Shown: piece after piece, positions 11,648-23,884 of the stretch
Position numbering within the stretch: position 1 is the stretch's first letter
Layout: the number at the start of each line of letters is the position of its first letter
Assembly: GCF_027595985.1 (NCBI RefSeq)
Contig: NC_073306.1
Span: forward strand, 99,607,426 to 99,671,425
Direction: 5' to 3'
DNA length: 64,000 bases
Origin: Sorex araneus
Lineage: Eukaryota; Chordata; Mammalia; Eulipotyphla; Soricidae
Notes under the pieces: model-generated
Told to the model about the DNA's origin: nothing
What the model saw: only the letters and a program-made list of their open reading frames with translations
Databases searched by the model: none
Program-made: the position numbers and the translations under genes

Positions 11648-12641
11648 TTTTTTTTTAAATTTAATAGTTTATTTTTAATTAGTGAGTCAACGTGAGGGTA
11701 CAGTTACAGATTTATACATTTTTGTGCTCATGTTTCTCCCTTACAAAGTTTGATAACCCATCCCTTCACCAGTGCCCATTCTCCACCACCAGTAAACCCA
11801 ACATCCCTCCCCCCCTCCCCACTCCTGTCTCCCCCCACCCCAAACTGCCACTATGGCAGGGTATTCCCTTTTGTTCTCTCTCTCTGATTAGGTGTTGTGG
11901 TTTGCGATAAAGGTGTTGAGTGGCCATTGTGTTCAGTCTCTAGTCTATATTTGGCCCGCATCATCTTTCCCCCACATGACCAACAACCACATTTTACTTG
12001 CTGTTCCCTTCTCTGAGTTGCCCAGAATGAGAGAACAGCCTCCAAGCCATGGTGACAACCTCCTGGTACTTATTTCTACTATTCTTGGGTGTTCGTCTTA
12101 TAGTCTATTATTCTATATTCCACAGATGAGTGCAATCTTTCTATGTCTGTCTCTCTCTTTCTGACTCATTTCACTTAGCATGATACTTTCCATGTTGATC
12201 CACTTATATGCAAATGTCATGACCTCATTTTTTCTAACAGCTGCATAGTATTCCATTGTATAGATGTACCAGAGTTTCTTCAACCAGTCATCTGTTCTAG
12301 GGCACTCGGGTTTTTTCCAGATTCTGCCTATTGTAAACAGTGCTGCGGTGAACATATAAGTGCATATGTCACTTCGACTATACTTTTTGGCTTTTCTGGG
12401 ATATATTCCCAGCAGTGGTATTGCTGGGTCAAATGGGAGCTCAACCTCAAGTTTTTTGAGAATCGTCCATACTGTTTTCCAAAAGGGCTGAACTAGCCGG
12501 CATTCCCACCAGCAGTGTAGAAGGGTCCCTTTCTCCCCACATCCTCTCCAACAGCGGTTGCTTTTGTTCTTTTGGATGTGTGCTAGCCTCTGTGGTGTGA
12601 GGTGGTATCTCAAGGTTGTTTTGATCTGCATCTCTCTGATG
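11648..12641 (-). mobile_element. L1, 5'-truncated (ORF2 end plus 3' UTR)
   Basis: A minus-strand L1. The poly(A) side is at about 11650, the 3' UTR at about 11680-12110, and the ORF2 C-terminus at 12641-12113, open for 172 codons. It includes the Cys/His block [18 protein letters not shown] and ends with [16 protein letters not shown]2 encodes the L1 endonuclease and reverse transcriptase; only the C-terminal tail remains, so this copy is immobile. Confidence 0.95.
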
Positions 12642-12954
12642 TCAAAGATGATTTTAAAGCTGTGAGTGTACTGCTTCCCCTAGTGACAGGCTATTAGGCT
12701 TATATGAAGGAAGAAACTGTTTTTATACATAAGTAAGCCTCCCCAATTTTGAAATTATTTGAAGGGAAAAACCAGCACGATAATTTTTGTCATAACTGAC
12801 ATCACCACACTGACCAGACCAATGAATATGAGTGACACACATAGCTGAGATCAGTAGGAGTTAAGTTCTCAGCACAGAGTTCGTGTTAAAAGTGGACAGG
12901 AAAGGATGCGAGTGGCGGTGGTAAGAAGAGATGGATGGAGGAGGTAAAAGGAGT

Positions 12955-13225
12955 AGGGGCCAGGGGTCTTGGGCACCTTAGTGGTATAAAGGTAGACCTA
13001 TGGTGTATCTGAACCAGGACCAACAAACCTGAAAGCATGAGATCCAAATTAAACCAAACTTAAAAGTCTGCCTGTCAAGGAGGCAGGCTGGGATGTGAGA
13101 GGGAAATTGAGCACACTGGTAGAGGGAAGTTGTCACTTGTCACAATAAGATGGGATTATTAAAAGTTGTATGCTGGAAAGTCAACTAAGAATTACTCTGT
13201 AAATCACAGTGCCTCAATAAATAAA
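12955..13225. repeat. Possible unclassified repeat
   Basis: The purine-rich phrase 'ggaggcaggctgggatgtga' and the terminal 'gcctcaataaataaattt' look repeat-like and recall the L1 3' UTR, but I cannot place the element. Confidence 0.3.
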
Positions 13226-14199
13226 TTTCTTTGATCAGTAGGACAAGAGCCATACTGATGATCTGCTAACAATGAAATTGCTTTTTTAGGGACATATTCC
13301 TTTTTAAACTATGGAGATCTTCCTCCCCAAAGGTGAGAAGGTGATGAATTTTGGGTCTGGTCTATTGGATTTGAGAAGTTTTGGTGAGAAGTTATTTACT
13401 GGGTGATTAGAACTATAGAGAAACCAAAGCTGGAAAATTACACTTGGTGTTGGGTGAGGATTAAAGCTACCTGATAGATTCTTAGCTGAACGCTTAGGGG
13501 AAGACAGGAGAGGAGACGGAATGAATAGCTAGAGAAGACTCACAGTCATGAAAATACATTTTTTGGGGGGAGGCAGTAACAAGTTCCTAAGCACTCACTC
13601 TGAAATGAATATTAGTATTAACATCACTTTACAAATAAAAAATCTGAGTTTTCAGCAGTAGAAGCAGGACTCACCTATTTTCCTTTGATACTAACCAGCT
13701 GCTTACATTATTCCTCTGAATGTTTAATTTGACAGCGATCAGCTAACAAGATCTAGAAATGGCTGCAGATTGCCAGAAACACCGTTCCCTGAGGGATCTC
13801 TAATATTTCAGTTTACATACCTAATGACCTTAGACTGAACAGCAGACATGGAAAATAACCTGGTCTATAGGACTGTGGAGAAAATTCTTCTCTTGGAATG
13901 TTTTATCATGTTCTGAACACTTTATTGGTGGTTTATCATCATGGAAGGGACTGACATTTCTGGATGAAAAAGTACGAGCTATGCTGAAGGCAGTAAAGGC
14001 ATCTAGAAAGTAAAAAAGGTGACCCACGCGTAGGCTGATAGAACAGAAGGACAAAAAAGATTGAGTCAGCATAAAATCCACACAGCTCGGGGAGGAGAAA
14101 CATGGCAAACTGATCAGTAGTCTGTTTATTTTGTTCTAGGCTAAGCATCTCTTCTCCCCTCCTTTATCCTCCCCTGCCCTCCCATCTCCTCCTGTCTCC

Positions 14200-14325
14200 G
14201 GGCTTAGCAATCACAATCACTCCTGAAGCCCTTGGGGGAATGGGGGGATGGTGGGCAGCTGGATGCCAGAACTTGGGTCAGCCTCATGCAAGGCGAATGT
14301 ACTATTGCCTCAACTCTAGGCCAGG
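14200..14325 (-). mobile_element. Very degenerate SINE
   Basis: 'ggatgccagaacttgggtca' and 'gcctcatgcaaggcgaatgt' match the head region of a reverse short-family SINE. Confidence 0.45.
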
Positions 14326-14423
14326 CATTTTCCTTCTAAACTGAGGGAAGAGTTTGGTTTTCAGTTTTATACTTTTGCTGCCTGTTAGAGATTTCAAAAA
14401 ATGCATAATTAGTTGGCTGAGGG

Positions 14424-14590
14424 CCAGGAAAATAGTATAGGAATTAGGGCACATGCCTTGCATATTAGTTGACCCTAATTAAGTCCTCAGCATTTGGGGT
14501 GGCGCTGGAGGCCGCCAGCACTGCCAGGTGGTCCTGGCATTCAAGACCTGAGCATTCAACTGTCTGACCTGGTTGACCAAAATCAGAGAG
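14424..14590 (+). mobile_element. Degenerate short-family SINE
   Basis: 'gggccaggaaaatagtatag' and 'gggcacatgccttgcatatt' correspond to the tRNA-like head. The body is diverged. Confidence 0.5.
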
Positions 14591-15189
14591 TGCCCCTGGA
14601 CCTCCTGAGCTTTGCTTGGGAATTTCACCCCTCTCTTTATTTACTCCCTAATTAGCTTGAAATTTGGGGACACTAATGGAATGAAAATGGATTCATAAAG
14701 CCCAGACAAGTTCATTAGCTTTTCTGGGAATAATCTCTATAGGTTATAAGCAAACATTTCAGTCAGTTGTTTCTAATGTGGAATAATCAAGGTGATAGCC
14801 GTGTCAAGTAGGGAAACATTTTAATCCAAAAAATGTTCTTAACATGTTTTCTCTCTAGGTTTTCATAAGCAAATTATGACCCAATATTACTGAGAAGACT
14901 AGTTTAGTAATTATTATTTTATCAGTACTGTATGGTATGAGATGTATAAGTATGTATATATTTAAATGCTAGGCACTCAAGGGTCTTTATGAATAAAATT
15001 TCTGTGCATTTTAATTTTCACAATTTACTTGTCAAGACTTTCTTCTTGCCCAGTGTGAAACCCCAGCCTAGTTGCAGAAATTTTATGTTATAAATTAGTG
15101 ACTCCCATGTTAATGAGTAAACTCCCAGTATGAATTTTGAAACTTATTCTTTAGCAAGGATAAAGAATCCTATTGATATGCAAGATTTG

Positions 15190-15343
15190 GGGAGGAAGAG
15201 TGCTCAGGGCTTGCTCCAGGCTCTTGCTCCAGGCTCTGTGCTCAGGAGTCAACTCCTGGTGATGCTCAAGGGACCATGTGGGGTGCTGAGTTGGCCATGC
15301 GCAAGACAAATGTCCTATCTGCTGTTCTATCACTCCACCCCCA
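15190..15343 (-). mobile_element. Degenerate short-family SINE
   Basis: 'gtgctcaggagtcaactcct', 'gatgctcaagggaccatgtg', ending 'tctatcactccaccccc'. It contains a small duplication of 'ttgctccaggctc'. Confidence 0.75.
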
Positions 15344-15693
15344 ATATCCAAGATTTAAAAATTTACCTAAGAAATAAGTTTGGATAGGTCAGAGCACCTA
15401 TCTAAAGGTCACAGTCTAACTTTTCTCCAACTGAAAAATTTCCAACTAAGATTCTAAGATAAGGACCCAGTGAGGGATAATGATCCCTCTTTCTCTCCAA
15501 CTATAAAAGAAGATATTGCTTATATGTTTACTAGTACTTACATTATAAAAGCTTGTGCCAATTCCATTTCTTCTCATAAACTCCAGTCTGTGAAAAGGGT
15601 CCTATTAAAATTTAATCAACCATTCGCTCCACACACACTCTTGTGGCAAGCTTCCTACCATTGACCAGTCCATCCTGTTTACCCTGGCCTTGA

Positions 15694-15694
<1 letters not shown>

Positions 15695-15727
<33 letters not shown>

Positions 15728-15740
15728 GCACACACACATA
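15695..15740. repeat. (CA)n microsatellite
   Basis: CA repeat with one AG interruption, inside the inverted L1 part. Confidence 0.95.
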
Positions 15741-16186
15741 TATAAAACCACAAATTAATATAGTCATTTTCTACCTGTCCCTCTCTGTCGGACTCATTTC
15801 ATTCAGAATGATACTCTCCATGTCCATCTATTTATAAGCAAATTTCATGACTTCATTCTGCTGAATGCCTCAAAGTATTCCATTGTAGCGATCTACCACA
15901 GTTTCTTTATCTAGTCATCAGTTCTATGACTAGACATTTGGGTTGTTTCCAGATTCTGGCTATTGTGAATACTACTGTGGTGAACATAAAAGTATAGATG
16001 ATGTTTCTGCTGTGTGTTTCTGGGCACCTAGGGTGTATTCCCAGAAGTAGTATTGCTGGGTCAAATCTAACATAACAATAATAGTTGAAAATGATCATTT
16101 TGGTTAAGAAAATGAATGCTGAAAGTAGGTAAAAGTATATACCTGATAATCTTTCATTGTCTGTATTGAAAAACCATAAGGCCCAA

Positions 16187-16378
16187 AAGAGAGAGAGGGA
16201 GTGTCTGTGTGAGAGAGAGAGAGAGAAAAAGAGAGAGACAGACAGAGACAGAATGAGACAGAGAGACAGAGAGAGACAGAGACAGAGAGGCATAAAGAGA
16301 GAGGGTGAGGGTGTGTGTGTGTGTGTGTGTGAAAGAGAGAGAGAGAGAGCGAGAGAGAGCGAGCGAGAGAGAGAGCGC
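16187..16378. repeat. GA-rich polypurine tract with short (GT)n
   Basis: About 190 nt of almost pure GA/GACA repeats with a GT run at 16311-16331, within the L1 3' UTR. Any open frame across it is low-complexity. Confidence 0.95.
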
Positions 16379-17424
16379 CTGCCATAGTGGCAGGTGACGG
16401 GGTAGGGAGGTAGGTAGGAGGGAAACTGGGACCATTGGTGGTGGAAAAAGTACGTTGGTGAAGGGATGGGTGTTGGAGCATTATAAGACTGAAATCCAAT
16501 CATGAACTGCTTTGTACAGTGCATATCACTGTGTTTAAAAAAAAAAAACAACAAAGCAGGTGCTGCAAAGGAGGTCAGTTGAAAACTGGCTGTGAATTCA
16601 ACTACCCTCTTTCCCAGGCACAGAACATAGAAAGACCACAGAACATAGAAAATCATTCCAGTCCAGAGTGGCATAGAAAAAGCACACATTGTGTTTTTGC
16701 ATACATCACAAAAATAGTTCCTTTTGATTCATTTCAGTTACTTGTCTCCTACCTCTTCTCCCCATAGCTGTATTCTCTTGGTTTGGGAATCTTGTTTCTG
16801 GCATGACAGGGCCACTATTCTTGTTAGGTTAAGTGTGTTGTAGTTACAGAGGTGGGCCATACTGCATTATGGCCTCCAACAAAATGGATCTGTAAAACAG
16901 ATTAAAACTAAATCTAGTCTGGAAGACAGTAGTGGATGGGTGGGTTCAAGCAAGAGGACATAGCTAGCAATAAAGCTGGAACTTGATGGAAATAGAGAAT
17001 TAAACTAATGTATATATATTTAAATTCTTCATGGATTGGGGAATAGTAATTGGGCCTAGGTATAAGAAAATTATTTCCTTAGCATATGTTTTTATTTTGT
17101 GATATGACTTGTAATAAAATTTGGATCTCAGTTTCCAACGGAACCAGCTAGTAACTCTTTAAAAAAAAAACAAAACCTCATCATTTCCAAAGTTTCGCTC
17201 TTTTGATACTAATATTTCATTAGGAAAATATTTTATACCATTGGTAACATAATTACATTTTCCACTTTCCCTTTGGTTTTTATTTTTATATGTCTCAGTC
17301 TTTTCACTAGAACTCTCAATTGCTATTGATCCAACATAATATAAACAATTATATTAACTCATTATTGTTGAAAGATACTTTTCTTTGAAAAGAACTTAGT
17401 TTGAGAAATTGTGAATATTTGATT

Positions 17425-17565
17425 TTGTTTTGGGGCCATGCCTGGCTGTGCTCAGGGCTCTCTCATGGGTCTGTGTTCAGGGGTCACTTCTGGTGGGAAT
17501 CAGGGAGCTAGGCATTGAACCCAGGTTGGAGGCATCTTACCCACTATTCTATCTCCCCTCTACTT
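17425..17565 (-). mobile_element. Degenerate short-family SINE
   Basis: 'ttttggggccatgcctggct', 'ggcattgaacccaggttgga', 'ttacccactattctatctcc'. Confidence 0.75.
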
Positions 17566-18094
17566 GATGACTTTTTTTAATTTTAAGGGCTCATTATCAT
17601 CATAATATTGTACTCGAATAACTATACCATAACATATTTGTATTTTAGCAGGTAAACCACTGAGAAATCCCTATTTATCATTTGGAGCTAAAAAGTGGGC
17701 AGTAAAATAGGAAATATTCAGTAAAAATGTGGACTGGGGATGTACATTTCCACTTTACATGTCATTTGATATGTTCTTAAAGTTACCTAAATCCATCAGA
17801 TTTTTAATATAACTGCAAAACAAAAATTCCAAATTATTTTATGAGTAGTCTTTTTGGTACTTAGCAGTTATAATTTAGTTTAATTTATTACAAGTCTTAA
17901 AATTTGCTGAATTTTCTAATTTGTGTATTGAAAAATTACCAAGAAGTTCTGCTGTGAAAAATATATACTTGAAGATGTGACATGTTTATTCTAAATCATT
18001 TTATTGATTTTTATATTTTAGAATTTGTATTGTGACCTTTAATCTTACTGGTACTTTTCTTTTTGCCATCCTATTTAAATTTTTTTTTCTTTTA

Positions 18095-20540
18095 GCCAAG
18101 ATGGGCAAGGTATTGAGAGCATCCTGCCCACACGGCAGAGCCTGGCAAGCTCCCGTGATGTATTTGATATGCCAAAAATAGTAACAATGATAGGTCTCAT
18201 TCTTTACCCTGAAAGAGCCTCCAATGCTGCACCGCTCGGAAGAATGAGCAAATAGAGGCTGCTAAAATCTCAGGGCTACAAAGCCTCTACTAAGAAACTC
18301 TTAGAAACAATAGACTTATACAGTAAAGTTGCAGGCTACAAAATCAATACGCAAAAATCCATGGCTTTCCTATATACAAACAATGAGGCAGAGGAAAGGG
18401 ACACGAAAAAAGCAATCCCATTCACAATCGTGCCCCAGAAAATCAAGTACCTCGGAATCAGCTTAACCAAGGATGTAAAAGACCTCTACAAAGAAAACTA
18501 TAAAACGCTACTCCATGAAATAAAAGAAGACATGAGAAAATGGAAACATATACCTTGCTCATGGATAGGGAGAATCAATATTGTCAAAATGAAAATACTC
18601 CCCAAAGCATTGTACAGATTCAACGAGATCCCTATAAGTATACCCATGCCATTCTTCAAAGAAATGGATCAAGCAATCCTAAAATTCATATGGAACAACA
18701 AACGCCCACGGATAGCTAAAACAATTCTTGGGAAAAAGATGATGGGAGGCATCACCCTCCCCAACCTCAAACTCTACTACAAAGCAGTAACAATTAAAAC
18801 AGCATGGTACTGGAACAAAGGCAGAGCCGTAGACCTGGGTGGAATATCCCTACACACAACCCCAAATGTATGATCATCTAATCTTTGATAAGGGAGCAAG
18901 AGATGTGAAGTGGAACAAGGAAAGTCTCTTCAACAAATGGTGCTGGAACAACTGGACAAATACATGCAAAAAAATGGGCTTAGACCTTGACCTGACACCA
19001 TGCACAAAAGTCAGATCAAAATGGATTAAAGACCTCAACATTAGACCACAAACCATAAGGTACATTGAAGACAAGGTCGGCAAAACCCTCCACGATATTG
19101 AAGATAAAGGTATCTTCAAAGGTGAAACAGAACTAAGCAATCTAGTAAAAACAGAGATCAACAAATGGGACTCCATTAACTAAAAAGCTTCTGCACCGCA
19201 AAAGATACAGTGACCAGAATCCAAAGACTATCCACAGAATGGGAAAGGATATTTACACAATACCCATCAGATAAGGGGTTGATATCAATGGTATATAAAG
19301 CACTGGTTGAACTCTACAAGAAGAAAACATCCAACCCCATCAAAAAATGGGGCAAAGAAATGAATAGAAACTTTACCAAGGAAGAAATACGAATGGCCAA
19401 AAGGCACATGAAAAAGTGCTCTACATCACTAATCATCAGAGAGATGCAGATCAAAACAACCACGAGATACCACCTCACACCACAGAGACTAGCACACATC
19501 CAAAAGAACAAAAGCAACCGCTGTTGGAGAGGATGTGGGGAGAAAGGGACCCTTCTACACTGCTGGTGGGAATGCCGACTGGTTCAGCCCTTCTGGAAAA
19601 CAATATGGACGACTCTCAAAAAATTAGAGGTTGAGCTCCCATTTGACCCAGCAATACCACTGCTGGGAATATATCCCAGAGAGGCAAAAAAGTATAATCG
19701 AAACAACATCTGCACATGTATGTTCATCGCAGCACTGTTTACAATAGCCAGAATCTGGAAAAAACCCGAATGCCCTAGAACGGATGACTGGCTGAGGAAA
19801 CTTTGGTACATCTATACAATGGAATACTATGCAGCTGTCAGAAAAAAGGAGGTCACGAATTTTGTATTTAAGTGGATGGGCATGAAAAGTTTCATGCTGA
19901 GTGAAATGAGTCAGAAAGAGAGAGACAGACATAGAAAGATTGCACTCATCTAGGGTATATAGAATAACAGAGTGGGAGACTAACACCCAAGAACTGTAGA
20001 AATAAGTACTAGGAGGTTGACTCCATGGCTTCGAGGCTGGCCTCACATTCTGGGGAAAGGGCAACTCAGAGAAGGGATCACCAACTATAATGTAGTCGAA
20101 GGCCATATGGGGGAAGGGAGTTGCGGGCTGAATGAGGGCTAGAGACTGAGCACAGTGGCCACTCAACACCTTTATTGCAAACCACAACAGCTAATTAGAG
20201 AGAGAGAACAGAAGGGAATGCCCTGCCACAGTGGCAGGGTGGGGTGGGGGGAGATGGGATCGGGGAGGGTGGGAGGGATGCTGGGTTTTCTGGTGGTGGA
20301 GAATGGGCACTGGTGAAGGGATGGGTTCCCGAACTTTGTATGAGGGAAGCATAAGCACAAAAGTGTATAAATCTGTAAATGTGCCCTCAGGGTGATTCAC
20401 GAATTAAAAATAAATAAATTAATTAAAATAAAATAAAAAAAAATCTCAGGGCTAGGACGAATGGAGACGTTACTGGAACCCGCTTGAGCAATTTGATGAT
20501 CAACAGGATGACAGTGATAAAGTGATTTTAGCCAGACAGG
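18095..20540 (+). mobile_element. Long-family SINE split by an L1
   Basis: The left part is 18095-18278 ('gcagagcctggcaagctccc', 'gccaaaaatagtaacaatga', 'gagcctccaatgctgcaccg') and the right part 20455-20540 ('ggagacgttactggaaccc'). It is a variant with extra internal sequence ending 'aaatctcagggctaggacga'. The L1 at 18279-20439 lies inside it. Confidence 0.88.
18279..20439 (+). mobile_element. L1, 5'-truncated, inserted in a SINE with 15-bp TSD
   Basis: Perfect 15-bp direct repeats 'aaaatctcagggcta' flank it (18264-18278 and 20440-20454). It carries the C-terminal part of ORF2 (from 18361; blocks [18 protein letters not shown] and [18 protein letters not shown]), then a 3' UTR and an A-rich tail. 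Compared with the L1 at 46750, the frame is broken by a deletion of about 8 nt near 18836 and a 1-nt deletion near 19183. Together these restore phase for 19210-19953. It is immobile. Confidence 0.96.
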
Positions 20541-20769
20541 TGATGACAGTGGATACGTCCTGGTTTTTTCCTTGCTTTTCACTCTTCAAATGTTACCTTT
20601 TCATGAGTTACAGAGAGATGTTGTCTTCATCAGGGGGTACCATGTTAGTGTGTTGTACATTCATAATACTCTCAAGGTGGTACTAAACATACAAAATATC
20701 AGTTGCCATATAATTTTTATGTATACTTGATTTTTATAATAGTTTAGGTAAGCTTCCAGTAGTATTAAT

Positions 20770-21343
20770 ATTTATTTTTGTATGCAAAGTTACTGCAACA
20801 TCACCACTGCCAAAGTGCCTAAGACCCTTCTCTTAACTGACACTATATGTCAGCTTTACTCCACCTCTTCATTTCCACAGTTTGGGAATCAATCGGAGTT
20901 TTCTGATCCAAGGCCAATGGTTGTTATCATTCTGTACGTCCTTGAGTTGTCTCTCTTTATACCTGTATGTCTGTATCCTTGTTTTGTCTCTCTATACCAC
21001 AGATGAGTGAGATCATTCTGCTCAATTCTTATTGCAGAAAATTGCATTATTTTGGCTGCATGGTATTTCTTTTTATATATCACAACTTCTTTATTCATCT
21101 TTCATTGCAGTTTTTGGGTGGTTTCCATATCCTGCTTATCGTAATAAGCACTGAGTGAACACAGGTGTGCGGTATCATTTTGAATTAATGTGCTTGGTGG
21201 GGGGAGCTAGATGCCATGAAGTAGAGTTGGTGTGTCATATGGGAACTCTGGCATTGTTTTTAGAGGAATCTTCATATTCTTCCTTAGAGGCTGAACTAGA
21301 CAGCATTCCCAGTGAATGAGGGTTCTTTTTCACTGCCAATACT

Positions 21344-21391
<48 letters not shown>

Positions 21392-21460
21392 AATTTGCCA
21401 TTCTTACTGATCTGGGTTGATATCACATTGTTGTTTTGATTTGCATTTCCCTTTTACTAT
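20770..21460 (-). mobile_element. Older L1 fragment (ORF2 end, reverse)
   Basis: Diverged reverse L1 containing 'cacagatgagtgagatcatt', 'gctgcatggtatttcttttt' and 'tttgatttgcatttccc', the usual L1 ORF2 C-terminal landmarks. Confidence 0.75.
21343..21388. repeat. (TG)n microsatellite
   Basis: About 23 TG units within the old L1. Confidence 0.97.
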
Positions 21461-21502
21461 ATAGTATTACAAACGCTTTTTCTTAGGCATATATCTAAAC
21501 TA

Positions 21503-21615
21503 TCAGGAATCACCCCTGGCGGTGCTCAGGGGACCATATGGGATGCTGGGAATCGAACCTGGGTTGGCCGTGTGAAAGGCAAATGCCCTACCCGCTGTGC
21601 TATTGCCCCAGCCCC
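21503..21615 (-). mobile_element. Short-family SINE, truncated
   Basis: Little-diverged reverse copy starting at 'caggaatcacccctggcggt' and ending 'ctattgccccagcccc'. The tail-side third is missing. Confidence 0.9.
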
Positions 21616-21909
21616 ATCATCATAACTTTTAAATTCATTTTAAAGCTTTGTTTGGCAAAATCAATTAGGCTATTTTAAATATTGAAATATTTTAAATATA
21701 AACATTTTTAAATATAAAGAAATGTTTTAAAATTTTTACAAATTAAAATGTTCACATGATGTGAAGGGTACGAAAGTTTAATGTGGGGAGAAAATCACTC
21801 CAAATTAAAAAAGAGCTAGTTTTCATTTTTTTAGATAAGAAAAGACGGAATTTAGCTCCTCGTTTTGCCAAAATATTTCATCAATCCTAAGAATAAAATG
21901 TGGATTTTA

Positions 21910-22055
21910 GGGCTGAAACGATAGAGATGCTCCAGGGCCTTCCATGCTATACCGGCCAATGCTTGGGAGGCCTTGTGGTACCAAAGATCAAACCCAGGAC
22001 CATGGCAGGCACCGTCTTTACTATCTCAGTATTGTCTCCCTTGCCCAAGGGTGGG
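21910..22055. mobile_element. Degenerate SINE remnants
   Basis: 'ggggctgaaacgatag'-like head, then 'gatcaaacccaggaccatgg'. The two orientations are mixed, so this may be two overlapping remnants. Confidence 0.4.
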
Positions 22056-22587
22056 AATTTTTAAGGTCTGTAGTCACTTAGAATGTGGATGTTTATCACT
22101 CTAACCGAATGATGTAGGATGTCTTCCTTTCTTTATTAATATTCACCAAGAGTCCAAAAGGTGGACATTAATAAAGCAAGACTAGAATTTTGTTTCATTC
22201 CAAGTTTGCAGCTCTGTGGTGTAACTCTAGGAGTTACGTCCTAGAAACATGATTTATGTCATCCGTTGAGTAAAATGATGAAAAGGTTTAGGACTGTTAC
22301 TGTAATAAAATAGGGCTTTCATTAGAATTAAAGAATCTATCGTTCTTTCTCTTACATGTCTTCCATGTTTTGTTACTTTATCTTCTGCCCTATAACATTT
22401 CTGAGAGAAATTTCATAGGACATACATTTGGTGTCATCTTATAGGTTAGCATTTATGTTTTAAGTTACAATTTCAGATATTGTAATCAAAAATATAATTG
22501 TTGAATTTTCTTAATAGAAGATAAGGTCCACTTAGAATTATTCCATACCAAAATTGAATACTTGAGCTATTTTAAAATATGTTCTCA

Positions 22588-22755
22588 CAGAGCTAGTGAG
22601 ACAGTACAGCTGGTTGGGCACTTGCCTTGCATGTGGCCAATCTGGGTTCTGTCCCCGGAACCCCATATGGTCCTTCAAGCCCTGCCAGAAGTTTTCCCTG
22701 AATGCAGAGCCTGAGGTAAGCCCTGATTACCTCTGGGTCTGCTCCCCCTACATCC
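22588..22755 (+). mobile_element. Degenerate short-family SINE
   Basis: 'gagctagtgagacagtacag', 'cacttgccttgcatgtggcc', 'ccccatatggtccttcaagc'. Confidence 0.85.
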
Positions 22756-22832
22756 CCCCCTCAAAAATTTTTTTCTCGTTGTCTTTATAAAATTTTAGTA
22801 TATAGAGAAGGACCTTTCAGACACTTATTTTT

Positions 22833-22872
22833 TGGCATATCCTATAGCTCTGTGGCATATCCTATAGCTCTG
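22833..22872. repeat. 20-bp perfect tandem duplication
   Basis: The unit 'tggcatatcctatagctctg' occurs twice back to back. Confidence 0.97.
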
Positions 22873-23717
22873 TACAGAAAAATCTGCTAATGCATGTGTA
22901 CACAATTTTTGAAAATAATTATTGGCAGGTCCATAGGCAAAAACATTATAAAGATAAACCGTAGACTTCCCATGCTCCAGTAAAAAACTGAATCTAGAAT
23001 GATTCAGTGGCTTACAAAAATCCATTTATATAGATTTGAAGATGGCATTAAACAGATATGTATACAGACATATAAAATACATAAAAAATCAAAAACCATA
23101 AAACAGTGGTTATTGGGAGAGAGGTGGGTAGTAGAATATACAAACAAGTAATCTTTTAGAATTAAAAGTTGTATGGAAGCTAGGAAAACATTAAACAAAA
23201 ATCTAAATGCTGCTGAAACTGCACATATTTCTCAAGTCTTATAAACATTACAGCACTTTTATCAGGAAACATCTGAAGGTGCCAAGATATTTCCAGTAAT
23301 GTAACAGAAGAAAGATGATCATATAATGAAAATGCATTTGCATAACTTGTGAGGAGAGGGAGGGGAGGGAAGGGAATGAGACAGAGGAAGGAGAGAAGGG
23401 AACTGGAAAAAGAGGAGAGAAAATAGAGGAAAAATTGCCTTAACTTCCTCAGCTGGGGTTGTGAAATTGACTTGTGTTGAACTGTTGAAACTAAGAAATC
23501 TATCTTTTCAAAAAAGGTGTCTACTAAGACATGTGTATGTATTTGTGTGTGAATATGTGTTAAGAGGGATGCTGTGCCACTGTGCTTAATGACTGACGGT
23601 TCTAAACCAATCTATGCTGAATGCTTTGTGGAGAAAGTATCAGATGTGGGCTCTGCACTTCCCCACACCCATCCCTCCCTTGTACTCTTTGTTTCTTTGA
23701 GTGTTTTGTTTTGTTTT

Positions 23718-23884
23718 TTGCCCAGAGGGGGCCGGGGTATTGGACCACACCTGGCAGTGTTTAGCGTTTAACTCTGGGCTCTACACTCAGGAATCACTCC
23801 TGGCAGTGCTTGGGTGCTGGGGATCAAACCTGCGTCAGCTGCACGCATGGCAAGTGCCCTACTTATTGTACTCTCTCTCCAGCC
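23718..23884 (-). mobile_element. Degenerate short-family SINE
   Basis: 'ggaccacacctggcagtgtt', 'ctcaggaatcactcctggca', ending 'tactctctctccagccc'. Confidence 0.85.

Larger units (their letters stand above)
15600..16548 (+). mobile_element. L1 with 5' inversion (twin-primed)
   Basis: Positions 15600-16068 are L1 in reverse: the proximal 3' UTR, then the ORF2 end ('ttccattgtagcgatctacc', 'agattctggctattgtgaat', 'agtagtattgctgggtcaaa'). From about 16090 to 16548 the L1 3' UTR runs forward to a poly(A) ('gggatgggtgttggagcatt', 'ctgaaatccaatcatgaact'). The two parts together cover the 3' end of one L1, the classic outcome of twin priming during reverse transcription. Confidence 0.85.

Noticed and set aside
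15907..16689. 260-codon open frame on the minus strand
   Set aside because: It runs through the inverted L1 and the reverse of a GA microsatellite (Ser/Leu/His repeats). It is low-complexity and not a gene.
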